Below the pieces are notes generated by a model. The model worked only from the letters and a program-made list of their open reading frames with translations. It searched no databases and had not been told where the DNA came from. A DNA stretch of 64,000 nt from Castanea sativa (Eukaryota; Streptophyta; Magnoliopsida; Fagales; Fagaceae). Both the position numbers and the translations under genes were made by a program. The stretch spans positions 20,857,822 to 20,921,821 of the forward strand of contig NC_134017.1 of assembly GCF_040712315.1 (NCBI RefSeq). The letters are read 5' to 3'. The first letter of the stretch is position 1, and the number at the start of each line of letters is the position of its first letter. This document shows positions 47,527 to 59,585 of the stretch, piece after piece.

Positions 47527-49287
47527 TTGGGATTTTTTTTGCAAAATAACACCATGCTACTAACAATTTTGTTAGTTAGCAACATTTTCAAACTATTTAG
47601 GAAACTAGCATATCGAGTTGAGTTCAATTAAGAACTTGAGCCTAATAGACTCGATTTCGGTGCTTTGGTTATAGCTAACGTGGACTTCATAAGCCACATG
47701 TACCTAAAACTCGAGTCTTTGAGACTTGAGTTTCTTAAGTAAAATCGAGCCTTAAAGGCTCAAGTTTGAGGTTTTAGTGGATATTAATCCATGTGGTCTC
47801 TTGGTAGTCCCTGTTTCCCCTAATACAGCCCTAGCTTCTTCTCATTTGACCCTACACAACCCTAACTAACAGCTCTCTTACTCTCACTCCCTCACACAAT
47901 CCTAAATCATAGCTCTCTTACTCTCACTCTCTCACAGCAGCTCTTAATCTCACACTCTTAGCCTCTCTCACCATCTAAATAAATTTACATTTCAGGTAAG
48001 AGTTTTATAAATTTGCACTTTGGAACTTCTAACAAATTTATTTATTTATTGAGTGAGTGAGATCTATGACAACTTTATTAAGATATTATTCTAAATATTG
48101 TGAATATTTATTTAGTTGTTAGTGTAAGTTAATCATTTGCTAGGTTTTTATAAAACACACACCAACCTAAGAAATGCTGCCAGCAACCCGCTGGTTTCCG
48201 GCCAATTGATAGGAGATGACATTGATAATACAAGTATAAAGATACCATTTGAAATTTATTAATATAAAATATCCAATAGAAATTGCATTCATTAAATATC
48301 AGCTGTAATCATAAATAATATTGTATAACTAAAAGAAAAGAAATATAAGAAAACGACTTACAAATTAAAACATATATTCATAAATAATTGCATTTTTTTA
48401 TTATTGAAAATGACTCATTTCTAATGATACACCAACAACCAAAGGGTTTGCTATAAAACCCCATTTTGATGAACAATTCATAACCCAAATGCATAATTTA
48501 TGTAGTAACCCACCAACAGTTCAGCGCACCAACACAAAAAAAAAAAAAAAAAAAACCCACAAAACAAAAAATGCATAATTTAAGCGATTAACAAAGAAAC
48601 TGAACAAATTCAGGGCCCAGATCAAGCACAAATAAGTTTCAGCTAAACACAAATAGAGCACAACCCAATTGAGTGTATGGAGAAATGATTTTCCTTTTTC
48701 TAGTGCGTGTGTGAATGTTTCACGAGTTTTTAGGTTTGGGTGTTTGACTGTTTTAGTGTTTCTGCTTGACTGTGTGGGGTCAGTGAAGAAGCTAGGACTA
48801 ATGGGTACGGGGTTTCACTAAGGTAGGGTGGCCGGAATGTTTGGGTGAGTATGTGAGTTTCAATGAGGAAGAAGCTCACAGTGTGTGGGTTTCATTGAAG
48901 GTTTCAATGAGGAAGAACTAAGGAGTGTTTGGGTTGAGGGTTTCAATGAGGAAGAAGAAGCTTGTGTTTGGGTGAGGAATTTGGTTGAGGAAGAATGAGA
49001 GTGTGGAAAGAGTGAGAGTGTGTGGATAGAGTATACGAGAGTGTATGGCAAGGAATTTGCTTTATGGAAGTTGGGCCTCTAAGGCTCGAGTTCTAGGTCG
49101 ATTCCACATGGATTAAACACCACGTTAGCTACATCAAGAACACCGAAATTGAGTCTTTTAGGCTCGAGTTCTTATATTGAACTCGAGTCTCCTAGACTTG
49201 AGATGTTAGTTTCCTAAATAGTTTGAAAACGTTGTTAACTAACGAAATTGTTAGCAACATGATGTTATTTTGCAAAAAATCCGCCCT
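47527..49287. mobile_element. Long-TIR (MULE-like) non-autonomous element, copy 1
   Basis: The termini at about 47527-47775 and 49075-49287 are inverted copies of roughly 210-250 bp, both containing 'ttttttgcaaaataac' and 'tcaaactatttaggaaact' read inward. Long TIRs suggest a Mutator-like element, though no clear 9-bp target duplication was seen. The subterminal parts hold repeated CTCGAG-centred imperfect palindromes. The interior has CT-rich leader-like sequence (47820-47990) with a donor-like AGGTAAGAG, and a GA-rich minisatellite at about 48880-49000. No transposase was recognised. Confidence 0.65.
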
Positions 49288-49629
49288 TTTGACATTGGTA
49301 TGGTCTAGATTTCGCCGTCGATGATTAAATTTAAACGTGGAGGTCGAGATATGGTAGGCTACCAATGGTATTGGGAAGTTTGAAGAAGATGGAGATTGAG
49401 ATTTCCCTCGACTTTTGTCACCTTATGTTGCCATCAACTCTCCACTAGAGATTCTTACAGAGGCAACTATCAAACTTTTTGGCTTGTTGACTCGATAACC
49501 AGTGGATCAATGGTTGACATCAGTTCATTGGATAACCTTTACTCCTACTCCAATGTTGTTGAATCTAGTGGGAGGCAATTTTCAGAGTAACAGTGTGAGA
49601 GAGAGCAATATAGTAAGTTAACACACATT

Positions 49630-50385
49630 TGAAACGAATTAAGAAAATAGCATCTCGAGTTTTAGAAACTCAAGTTTCATTTTAAAACTCGAGTCCCAAA
49701 CACTCGATTTGTACTTGATGACTTGGACAAGAAATGCCACGAACGCCACATAGATCTCGAGTCTTAAAGACTCGACTTCTAACAACAGACAACAAAGAGA
49801 CCCAGCAGAACGTTGAAGACGAGAGATGAAGCCCAATAGAAGAACAGAACGAAGATGATGAAGAAGAAAGAAACCCCGGAAGATTGAAACCTAGAACGAT
49901 CTGAACGAAGATGATGAAGAAGAAAGAAACCCAGGAAGATGAAGAAACCCAGAACGATCTGAACGAAGATGATGAAGAAGAAAGAAACCCAGGAAGATGA
50001 AGAAACCCAGAACGATCTGAACAAAGATGATGAAGACGAAAGAAAACCAGGAAGATACGATCTGAACGAAGATGATGAAGATGAAGAAACCCAGGAAGAT
50101 GAAGAATCCCAAGGAAAACGAAGAAGAACGCTAGGTCTGACTGAGAAGATGAAGGATGATCTGAAAGGGAAAATGATGGAACTCGAGTTTCTAAAGCTCG
50201 AGTTCTACGGGGAAGCGAAAAATGGTGGAACTCGAGTTTCTAAAACTCGAGTTCTACGTGGAATTTTTTCCACATCAGATTTTACCTCTTGGGTCTCGAG
50301 TTTTAAAAACTCGATTTCTAATTAAACTAGAGTTTTTAAAACTCGAGATGCTAGTTTCCCAGTTTCTTTTGCAATAGGACAACTA
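49630..50385. mobile_element. Related TIR element, copy 2
   Basis: Its ends, 'agcatctcgagttttagaaact' near 49649 and, inverted, 'ttaaaactcgagatgctag' near 50336, match the inner TIR of copy 1 ('aggaaactagcat' then 'tcgagtt'). The TIRs are about 70-80 bp and imperfect. The centre is a ~58-bp GA-rich minisatellite, listed separately. Copy 2 starts about 340 bp after copy 1 ends, so two family members sit side by side. Confidence 0.6.
49848..50110. repeat. 58-bp minisatellite, about 4.5 copies
   Basis: A unit containing 'gatctgaacgaagatgatga' followed by 'agaaagaaaccc' and 'ggaagatgaagaaaccc' repeats from 49848, with two nearly identical central units at about 49894-50009. The repeat stays open in more than one frame, producing Asp/Glu-rich or Phe/Ser-rich short frames. 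These are judged by-products rather than genes. Confidence 0.8.
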
Positions 50386-51120
50386 ACTATATTCTTAGAA
50401 AATTAACGTTAAATAGAAAAAAAATTCGATCTAGTGGTGGGTTGAGGGCAAACCTAAACTTGCCTGACCCGTGAATAGTTATAGTTGCAATTTCACCTTA
50501 TACATATACGGACAAAGTTTGGTCCTAAACATGCTTGACGTTATCTTTTCCAACTTATTACGTGACAATTTATAAGAATATCTATTTCTATTATTTAAAC
50601 AAGTTATATAACTCATTAAAAATGTTATGTGACCTAAATTACACATAAATAATCTCTTTAGTCTCCACGTAATAGGTTGGAGCAAAATAGTTTTGTAGCC
50701 AAACTTTTGTGTATGTTTGACATTAGTTTATAAGCTCAATTTTTGTGTACAACTTTTTAGAATTTCAAAATTCTCCATTTTTTCTAAGGTATAAGTACAC
50801 TTTAGCATAATTTTAGCAAATTTTTTTTAGCCAAAAGTTAGATGAGTTGTCTCCAAATAGACACAAATTATCTACATTTATTTGTGACAGTTATATCAAT
50901 TTGACTTTCAAAATCAAAGTCATTCATTGTCAATTTTATCCCTTAACTGTTACTATCAAGACAATATATGCCAAAGTTGACGATAAAATTGACCAAATTA
51001 TGCTTTAATAAAAAATAAAAAAAAGACCAAATTAATAGTTGAGAGATGAAATTATCGTGAAGAGAACTCTGAGGGGTTTATTAGAGTGAAGGTAAAATGA
51101 TGAATTGGTCTTGCTGGTAA
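50386..51120. other. Intergenic upstream of MFP1
   Basis: AT-rich with no gene recognised. Its right part presumably carries the MFP1 promoter, but no specific motif was decisive. Confidence 0.4.
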
Positions 51121-51289
51121 TTACAACAAAAAACTTGGGAGATTTTTTAAGTTACTTCACGACTGGTGATAGTAACACAAACCCGTTCTGAAAGTCTGAA
51201 AGATAGAAAGAACGAAAGAACAATCTCCTCTTTAGTCTTTACATTTACAGTGTCACAACCTCTCTCTCTCTCTCTCTCTCTCTCAAGCA
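51121..51289 (+). promoter_or_regulatory. MFP1 core promoter and 5' UTR
   Basis: The leader before the start codon contains a (CT)n run of about 11 units at 51262-51283, as is common in plant 5' UTRs. The start of transcription probably lies in the preceding 100 bases. No clear TATA box was seen. Confidence 0.5.
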
Positions 51290-54200
51290 ATGGGCTTTGT
51301 GGTGGGAAGCTCTTGCTTTTTACACTCTCACCTCTGCCAATCTCGCTTTCCTTCTTCTTCTTCTTCTTCTTCTTCTTCTCAACCCATGTTCTTGTATTCT
51401 TGCACAAGAAATGCAGAGACAAAGAGGAAGAACATTGTTCCAATGGCTTCTATGCACCATGAAGACCCAAACCACAGCGTTCACTTAAAGAGGAGGGCGA
51501 TTCTGTTTGTGGGTATTACGGTTCTTCCCTTATTGCAACTCAAGGCTAGAGCTCTTGAAGGTTTAGCAACAAGTAAGACTAAAATATCAAAACTCTTTGG
51601 CTTTCAAAGATTTACATATACTGCTGCTTCATTCTTTTTATGGCTCTATGATTAAGAAGTTCTATTTTTGTAACAAGTTGATGACTTTGGTGATATGGGT
51701 CTTTAAGATTTTTGCTTTTCTAATGTGTTCTTTAGAAGAAAAGTTGATTGGGTTTAGTTTAGTGTAATTTGTTCTGTTCTATTTGAATTTGGGACTTAAA
51801 TCTTATTCTTCTTATTTCTTTTTAATAGGGTTAGTTACAATCATTGTTTCTTTTTAGTTTATACACTTTCTTTAAGCAACTCCATATTATTGGTGTGGTA
51901 AATTTTGAGTTTTGTCTGTTTCTTGTATTGGTTTAGATTCTTTTTCAAGACAATGTTTTCTGGGGGGGTTAAGGGGGCGTTTGGTATATGCACTTAATAA
52001 AAACTGAAAATTGTTATTTGAAATCATGTGTGGAAATACGTGGGGTGAAAAAGTGTGAAAAAATGTGTAATGTTGATTAAAAACTGAAAATTGTTGTTTG
52101 AGATGGTGTACCAAACACCCCCTAAAATTTGCTAATTGCCACCTCTCTGTACTACTGAATTATTATTTTTAATTAATATTCAGCTATTTCATTTATGTGT
52201 GATAATAATGGCTGGTTACCTCTAACACCTGTCGGTTGAATTGGTTTTTTGCTGATTTAGTTTAAGGAGGTACTTGCATGAATAATGGTAGGAGAACCAA
52301 AATAAATATTTAAAGATAATGAACAGTAATGTTATCTTGGTTTGAGTCACCTAGTGTAGTGTAAAGTATAGCAATCTAAGTTAGGTTTCTGTGATAGGGG
52401 GAGGATGACAAGAAATTAGTGGCAAATGTTAATTTTGGTTTTAATAGTTTAGCATGAGAACCTGTTAAAAAAAATCAGTTTGAAACAGATGTAAGGATAT
52501 GAATCCAAATCGGTACTTAAGCATATCTATTACTTTCAAAACCATAAGTATACAGTCTAAAATTATGATTATTAATAAAGGAACTTGTCTTATTATACTA
52601 TTTGCTTTAAGTAAATTCAACAACAGTCTATTTGGATGGTAAAATTTGATGGTTCTTAGTAGTGTAGACCAGTAGTTTGTGCTAGATTTGGAATTATAAA
52701 GAGAGAAGTAAGCTCAAAGCTAATTATGCCATGGCTATTGCCAGATGTGTTTTAACTTTACCATTAAAAATACCTATCTTTTGTCATTGAATTAAAGAAG
52801 GGTAAGTATATACTATTATCAATGTTTTGCCTTCATGACTGAAATGATGGGATTAATATGACATCCCCCCCCCCCCCCCCCCCCTTTTTTTTTCTTTTAA
52901 AGAATGATTTCATGAAAGGTGTAACTTTAATTTCAGAGATCAAGTTCTAATGGCAACCTTGCATTTCAGCATATGTTTATTATAGCCCATTATGTGTGCA
53001 CCCTTATATTTCTTGGTGGTTGTGACTTGTGACTTGATATAAAGCTTTCAAGAATTCCACAAATGACTCAAGGTATCTCATATGATATAGGTTTAGGAAA
53101 GGCTTTTTCCAATTCCTAAATACAAATACACAAAATAATGTAATGGGAATAGATGAATTTTAAATTAGTTATTGATTAAGAGAGAGATGCTGGGGTTTAA
53201 AATGGAGATTGGATGGAGAGGTTAGTGTTGTTTGGGAAAAATATTGTGGCATGAAACCTTTCATTTTTCATTGCTTCTCCTTAATATTCATGGTATGAAA
53301 GTTGCTTAGTAATTCCTGGCATAAAGTTGATTGCCCCTCACTCCTCATTTGTAATGAAGTGACCAAATGTTATGCTGGCATCGACCTTCCAAAAGCCTCC
53401 TCCTTTTTTGAGGATTGGGATCGGCTGTGAATTTCACTGCCCCTCACTCTATGTATCGAAAATTTCTTCTTAAGCCCTGGAATTATAATCATGTTCTTCT
53501 CCTGGTCTTTTCAACTTGTATAATAGTTACATTCATACGACTAGACTTATGATTTGAGGGGGTTCTGAAGTACTTTCCAACCGTCATACTAGCCTGAGAT
53601 GGATCATCTAGGATGTAACCATGTCCAGGAACAAATGGCAAGATCTAAGCTTAGATGTAGCAGTGCACATTAGTGACTTGGCATATGATGATGTTTTTCT
53701 ATCAAGAAACTCTAATTTTGATAATTTTGATAAGGGTGTTTGGAAATGCTTGTTTTTATAGATTAAAGAAAGTGAATGTCACAAACATATTTCCTGGACA
53801 AATATGTCTATAAAAGAAGGTGAAAATAAGGGACTTATGCTTATTTGTTTTTTTGGTCATATAGTTTGTTCAAACTTAATAAGGCTTGGAGGATATTTCT
53901 TCACCTAAGGATCTAAAGTATATGGATACTGCAACTTGCCAGCTTATATTGACAATTTGATATATACACTAATGGTGAATTGATACAATGTTTATTAGGG
54001 GCTTTCTGATTTTCATGGACTTCTTCAGTTTTAATATGTTGTATAATCTCTCTCGAAAAGATTCTGATTATGTGCTTAATCTTTAGGTGCTTTCTCTGTC
54101 ATGGTCTATTCTTTCTCCATCTTAACAATTATTATTGCGTGTACCCGATTGCAATCTCTTCAGTATGATTGTTTATAACGTTATTCATTTTCTTTCAGAA

Positions 54201-56622
54201 GAAAGTGAGCTACTGAAACCAGAGGAGAACCAAAATGCAGAGGTCTGGATCTCTGCTATATTCTCAAATGAGTCTAGATTAGTATAATCTGTTGTTTTTA
54301 TGTTTGTGTCTTTGAAACTTGATGTGTTCTCAAGTAAGTAGCTTTTATGGACAGCAAGCACTTCAAAGAGATGCTCCACCGAATCCCTTCCTGTCTCTGC
54401 TGAATGGTCTTGCAGTATTTGGTTCTGGTGTTTTTGGTGCACTCTATGCTTTGGCTCAGAGAGAAAAGACAGCTACTAATGCAATAATAGAATCTGTAAG
54501 CCTATTTACTTATGAAATAAAAAAGCATCTTTAAGCTGCCAATGCCTTTTACAGTCAAGGTTTCTCATAAGCTAATATGACTTGGCACCTTTGAGCATTC
54601 AAGAGACACCCTTCTGAAGGGCCTTTTTTGTTTTTTCCCCTTGCAAAAGGAACATGAGGTAGTTTTGAAGATATAAAAGTTTGTTCTGCTACTTGGATGC
54701 TCGAATGCTTCTGTTGGGATAGAAAGATCCCTCCCTGTGCTCCCTTTTTACTTTTCTCTAAGTGGAATGAAAGAAGAAAAATTTGCAAGAATATTTTTAC
54801 TTGTTTTGAGCTTAAAAAAGATTAAACTACTCTGACTTTATTGCCAGACCTTTTTATTTCTTTGGCTAGTTGTTGGATTTTAACCCATGCATGCATTGGT
54901 TGAGTTTCACAGATGAAGTCCCAACTGAAAGAAAAGGAAGCTGCCACTGCTTCATTAGAGAGAAACTTTGAATCAAAGTTACTGAAGGAACAGGAAGAAC
55001 GAACCAAGCAACTCAGAAAGGCAAAGGAGGAGCAGCAGACCTTATTGAGCCAACTAAATGCAGCAAACAGTACGATCAGAGGTTTGGGACAGGAGCTGAA
55101 AAGTGAGAAAAGATTGATTGAGGAGCTTAAAGCTCAAATTGACAGTCTTGAGACCAACCTTTCAAAGGCTGGGGATGATAAAAAGGAACTTGAAGACAAT
55201 TTGAAGGAAAAGCTTGATTCAATTCAAGTCTTACAGGAAAAGATCAATTTGCTCAGCCTAGAGCTCAAGGATAAAGAAGATAATGTTCAAAATCTTAGCT
55301 CTTCTCTTGCTGAAAAGGAATTAGAGTTGAACAACTTGAATTTTACCTACAAGCAAACTAAGGATGAACTTGCTAAAGCACATTCAGAAATACGGGGAAT
55401 GGAAGGTGAATACCTAAAAATTCAAAAGGAACTAGAATCAAAAAATTCTATGGTGGATGAATTAAATACAAGAGTGAGTTCCTTGACTTTTGAGAGGGAT
55501 GATTATAAGAGGAAATTGGATGTAATTAAGGAGGAATACAATGATCTAAAGTCATCTTCTGAGAAGAAGGCAGCTTTGGATGCTAAACTTATGGGAGAAA
55601 AAGAAGAGGAACTTAAGCAGCTAAAGCAGAAGCTTGAGCCTGCTCTACATGAAGTGAGTGAAAACCAAGCAATAATTGCTGATTTGACCCAAGAAAGAGA
55701 TAGTTTGAGGGGAACGCTGGACACAGAATTGAACAATGTAAAGCATCTGAAACTTGAACTCCATAACACACAAGAAACCCTTGGAAAATTTAGAAATGAA
55801 GTTTCTGATCTCAGAAGTCAACTAAAACAGTCTATGAATCTGTGCTCAGAGCTTGAGAGTGAGATCTCTAGGGTCCAGGCAGAGTTTAGTGAAGTGAGGG
55901 AATCACTACAGAGGAGTCTTGATGAGGCAAAACTAAGTAGTGAAGTTCTGGCTGGTGAGATGACAGCAGTGAAGGAAGTTCTGAAGAAAACAAACAAGGA
56001 GCTACAATTTGTGTCCCATGAACTGACAACTACAGTGGAAGATCGTGATAGACTACAAAAGGAATTGGTTGGTGTCTATAAAAAAGCAGAAAATGCAGCC
56101 AATGATTTAAAAGAAGAAAAAAATGTAGTTTCTTCTTTAAGCAAAGAACTACAGACTTTGGAGAAGCAAATCTTGAAAGACAAAGAAGCTCGAAGATCTC
56201 TTGAAACAGACCTGGAAGAGGCTACCAAATCACTTGATGAGATGAACCGAAATGTTTTTGTACTTTCTAGAGATCTAGAGAAGGCTAATTCTCGAATTTC
56301 TGAACTTGAAGATGAAAAGGAGGTGCTTTACAAGTCTCTTACAGAGCAAAAAAATGTATCTAAAGAGGCCCAGGAAAACATGGAAGATGCTCATAATCTT
56401 GTCATGAGACTAGGGAAGGAAAGGGAGAGTTTGGAGAAGCGAGCGAAGAAGCTTGAGGATGAATTGGCATCTGCCAAGGGCGAAATATTGCGGGCAAGGA
56501 GTCAAATGAATTCGTCAAAAGCTCTTGTAAATAATCAACAACCACAGCAAGAAGAAGCTGAAGGCAATGTTACAGTAGCTGCAAAGAAAAATGTTAGGAG
56601 GAGAAAGGCTAGTCCCCAATGA
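51290..56622 (+). CDS. MFP1: MAR-binding filament-like protein 1 (MFP1), four exons
   Basis: Exons: 51290-51572, 54199-54242, 54355-54495 and 54913-56622, all with GT-AG junctions in consistent phase, giving 725 residues (about the length of Arabidopsis MFP1). Residues 1-67 form a Ser-rich plastid transit-like region with a Ser run at about 22-30. KRRAILFVGITVLPLLQL (67-84) is the first hydrophobic segment. NPFLSLLNGLAVFGSGVFG (119-137) begins the second, a membrane anchor. Residues from about 157 to 700 are continuous coiled coil, and the C-terminus is basic (NVRRRKASPQ). From family knowledge, MFP1 sits on thylakoid membranes with its coiled coil in the stroma, binds nucleoid DNA and helps place starch granule initiation. 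The start is the first Met after the CT-rich leader. Intron 1 is long (2.6 kb) and holds a MITE and a poly(C) tract. Confidence 0.95.
51344..51381 (+). repeat. (TTC)n coding microsatellite in MFP1 exon 1
   Basis: About ten TTC-phase units encode the Ser run of the transit region (read as TCT). Length changes here would alter the Ser count without shifting frame. Confidence 0.85.
51969..52126. mobile_element. Small MITE in MFP1 intron 1
   Basis: The left end AGGGGGCGTTTGGTA and the right end, in reverse, AGGGGGTGTTTGGTA differ at one base over 15. Total length is about 155 bp. Inside, 'aaaaactgaaaattgtt' occurs twice (near 51999 and 52079). The target duplication is unclear. It lies within the intron and is not expected to affect the coding sequence. 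Confidence 0.75.
52865..52884 (+). repeat. Poly(C) tract of 20, followed by poly(T)
   Basis: Twenty consecutive C followed by nine T inside MFP1 intron 1. Such a C run is rare in AT-rich plant DNA and can form i-motif or, on the other strand, G-quadruplex structures. It is also a classic place for sequencing or assembly error. Confidence 0.95.
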
Positions 56623-58130
56623 GTAGGTATCATGATTTCTGTAACCTTCCCCCATTTTCAAATGTTCTTGTATCCTCAGAAGTGAGTTTTTTTTCGGCTC
56701 TCTTCTTCTCTGACATTTTTTTTGGGCGCAAAACAATTAGATATATCGAGGGTTGAAAACTGATTAAAGCATGTATGTTAGGATTCTCATTGATGAGTTT
56801 TGTATCCATTGTATGTTCTTAGATGTATAGTATCAATCCCTGTAATTTTTTTGACTGGGTGAAGTATTCTACTAATTTTTCATTTCTTTTTATATAATAT
56901 ATTCATTTTTAGCTAGCTGCTAGCATTATTCTGAAAAATTGTTAGTCTTCTAAATGAGTCTAGCTTTTGTTTGTCTGCTTGGTTTATTTATATATTTATT
57001 TAAATTATTAATCTATATAACAAAAGGTTGGAACATATATACTTGGTGTATGGGTGTTTAACAAATTTGCACCGTGCACTAGGGTATAGAATAATCTGCA
57101 ATTATTTTTGAGAAACCCCAGGTGCAAACGTTTTCTTAGATGATATTAAAATGTCTAAAGAACTAACTAAAGTGTCACTGAAGTATGAAACAAAATGACT
57201 TCCTTGTTCTGTAGTACCTGGGTTACTTTGACATTTAATAGTGCTCTCTCCTTAACTAGTTGACTGAGCTATTTGACTAGTTCCTAAAGTTCTTTGTCAC
57301 ATGCATGACTCTCAGATAACAGTCATGTTTTCACCCCAAAGTTTTTTTGTGAGCATTGTTTATAATGAAACTTTAACTCCAAAGATAATAAAAATGACCA
57401 TTTGACTGACTTGTAATATCTTCATTCCAACCAAAGTTTCCAAAAACTGTTTTGCACCCTTCACAATGAAACTCCTAGTCAATTCATAGAACCATATCAT
57501 TAAGTTCACATCCTCCAACTTATCAAAAGTAAAAAAGAAATATGAGGAAATGTCTAGTAAAGTTAAAATTTTATGGCTACCTACTAGGAAGTTTATTTAG
57601 GGTATCGTACCTGTGTCATACTAGTGTTGTACATGTTGTTTCTTGTTATAATTTTTTAAAAATTGTTTGTGTCACCTTGTCATACCAGTGTCCATGTCCG
57701 TGCTTCCTAGGCTGCTTGCCTAAAATAACAAAAGGGTGTGGCTAGCCAGGAAAATGTGTTTTTAGAAAGTCCATAAGGCAGCCTAATCAAATATTAGATT
57801 ACAATTGTCGAATTGTGTCAATATGTTGATTTCAGTTCAATCAAAGGGAATGGATCCTTCACATCAACCACACAAAAAAAAAAAAGAAAAAAAAAGAAAA
57901 GAAGAAAGAAAGAAAAGGGAATGGATTCTTGGTGTCTACACCAGAAATTTTTTGACCTGATCGATTTCATTGGACCTAATTAATTGTAATTAATAGTGAT
58001 TGATCTGAGACTTTTTTAGGATTTATTTATTTAATGTAATTGGTTACGAGTTATTTATATTCTTTACTTGTTCGATAATATAATTTAGGAGCACTATTTT
58101 AAAGGCCCAAAATTAACTATTGTAAATAGA
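56623..58130. other. MFP1 3' UTR and intergenic
   Basis: The first 200-300 bases after the MFP1 stop are T-rich 3' UTR. Beyond that no gene was recognised. One A-rich micro-insertion (57843-57930) is listed separately. Confidence 0.45.
57843..57930 (+). mobile_element. Poly(A) micro-insertion 8 with 17-bp TSD
   Basis: The direct repeat aaagggaatggatcctt at 57843-57859 recurs at 57914-57930 with one change (t for c). It flanks 54 bases that begin CACATCAACCACAC and continue as an A/G-rich tail. This is the largest insert in the set and has the most degraded tail. Confidence 0.7.
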
Positions 58131-59585
58131 TTGATCATTGATTAATAAAATGTGGATGAGTTGGGAGAAATTGTGTGTGCCTAAATCTTGTGGAGGGATG
58201 TGGTTTAAATCGCTGAAACCTTTTGATTTGGCTTTATTAGCTAAACAAGGTTGGAGGTTGCAGTTGGCTCAAAATGCTTTGGTGTACAGAGTGTTTCAGG
58301 CGAGATATTTTAAAGACTGTGATTTCATTCATGCTTCTTTGGAGAATAATCCATCATATATTTGGAGAAGCATTTTATTAGCTCAAGGGATTGTTAGGAA
58401 AGGGGTAAGATGGCGTGTGGGGAATGGAAGGCGTTTTAGGATATGGGAGGATTAGTGGCTCCCAAACTCTTTCTCATATAGGGTGATTTCTTTTAGGAGT
58501 CTAAATCCTCACATTTCTATGGTTGATGACCTTAATGATCTGGAAAATAAGAGTTGGAATTTGAATTTGATTAACAGTTCTTTCCTTCCTCTTGAAGCTG
58601 AGATTATTGGGGGAATTCCATTGAGTAACTGGTTTCTTGAAGATAAACAAATTTGGGGTGCAACATCTAATGGATTGTTCACAGTAAGAAGTGCATATCA
58701 GATTGCTATGGATCTTAATAGAAAAGAACTTGCTAGTTCCACCTCTAATGATAGTGGTATGCGATTATTTTGGAGGAAATTGTGGAAGATCAATGTCCCT
58801 CATCAGATAAGCTACTTTGCTTGGAGAGTTGCAAATGATATTCTCCCAACAAAAGCAAACTTAGTTCACCGACATGTTCTTCTAGATGATACCTGTGAAG
58901 AATGTGGTTTAATGTCTGAATCTATGGTTCATTTTTTCTGGGAATGTCCTAAGTCTCATCACACTTGGATGTTATCAAAGCTGTTTCAAACTTCTGGCCC
59001 TTTGCACTTTTGAAACTTCATGGATTTTCTTTGGTATTTATTAATGGAAGCTAATTGGTCTGAAGAGGATTTGGCATTGGCTATTGCTATTGTTTGGGCT
59101 ATGTGGACTAACAGAAATGAGGTGCGACATGGGGGATTAAGGAAAAGTGGAGATCAGTTGTTATTCCGGTGTAAACAATACTTAGATGACTACTGGGCTG
59201 TGCTGGAAGCTCCGGTAAAGATGCAGCAGCAGTTGGAGTCGAAATGGATACCTCCGGATGAGCCTTCTTATAAGATTAATGTGGATGGAGCTGTTTTTGC
59301 TAGTAAAAAATAAGTTGGTGTGGGAGTGGTAATAAGAGATCATGTGGGTAATTTTATTGCTCGGATTTGCAAAAAGTTTCAAGTTTCGTTGGGGGCTGTT
59401 GAGATTGAAGCAAAGGCTCTTGAAGTTGGAATGTTTTTTGCAGTTGATATGGGTATTCAGGACTTCATCTTGGAAGGAGACTCTCTTAATTTGGTTCGGG
59501 CCCTGCATGATAACTCTCCTGCTCCTGCTTCTGTTACTAATCTAATTTATGAAGTTCAAGCTATGTCCTGCGAGTTCCAAAGAGT
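58131..59585 (+). pseudogene. L1-type LINE ORF2 C-terminal fragment
   Basis: This is the region after the catalytic RT core of a plant [19 protein letters not shown] and [12 protein letters not shown] lie at about 58160-58260. The zinc-binding zf-RVT segment (WKINVPHQISYFAWRVAN, then CEECGLMSESMVHFFWEC) lies at 58785-58950. RNase H follows, with its first Asp in INVDGAVF (about 59274-59297), then EIEAKAL and LEGDSLNLVRAL up to about 59510. In-frame stops at 58453, 59011 and 59310 disable it. It is 5'-truncated near 58131, and the copia LTR at 59586 cuts off its 3' end. Confidence 0.88.

Noticed and set aside
49779..50325. Asp/Glu-rich and Phe/Ser-rich frames across 49.8-50.3 kb
   Set aside because: These come from the 58-bp minisatellite and its complement inside a TIR element.
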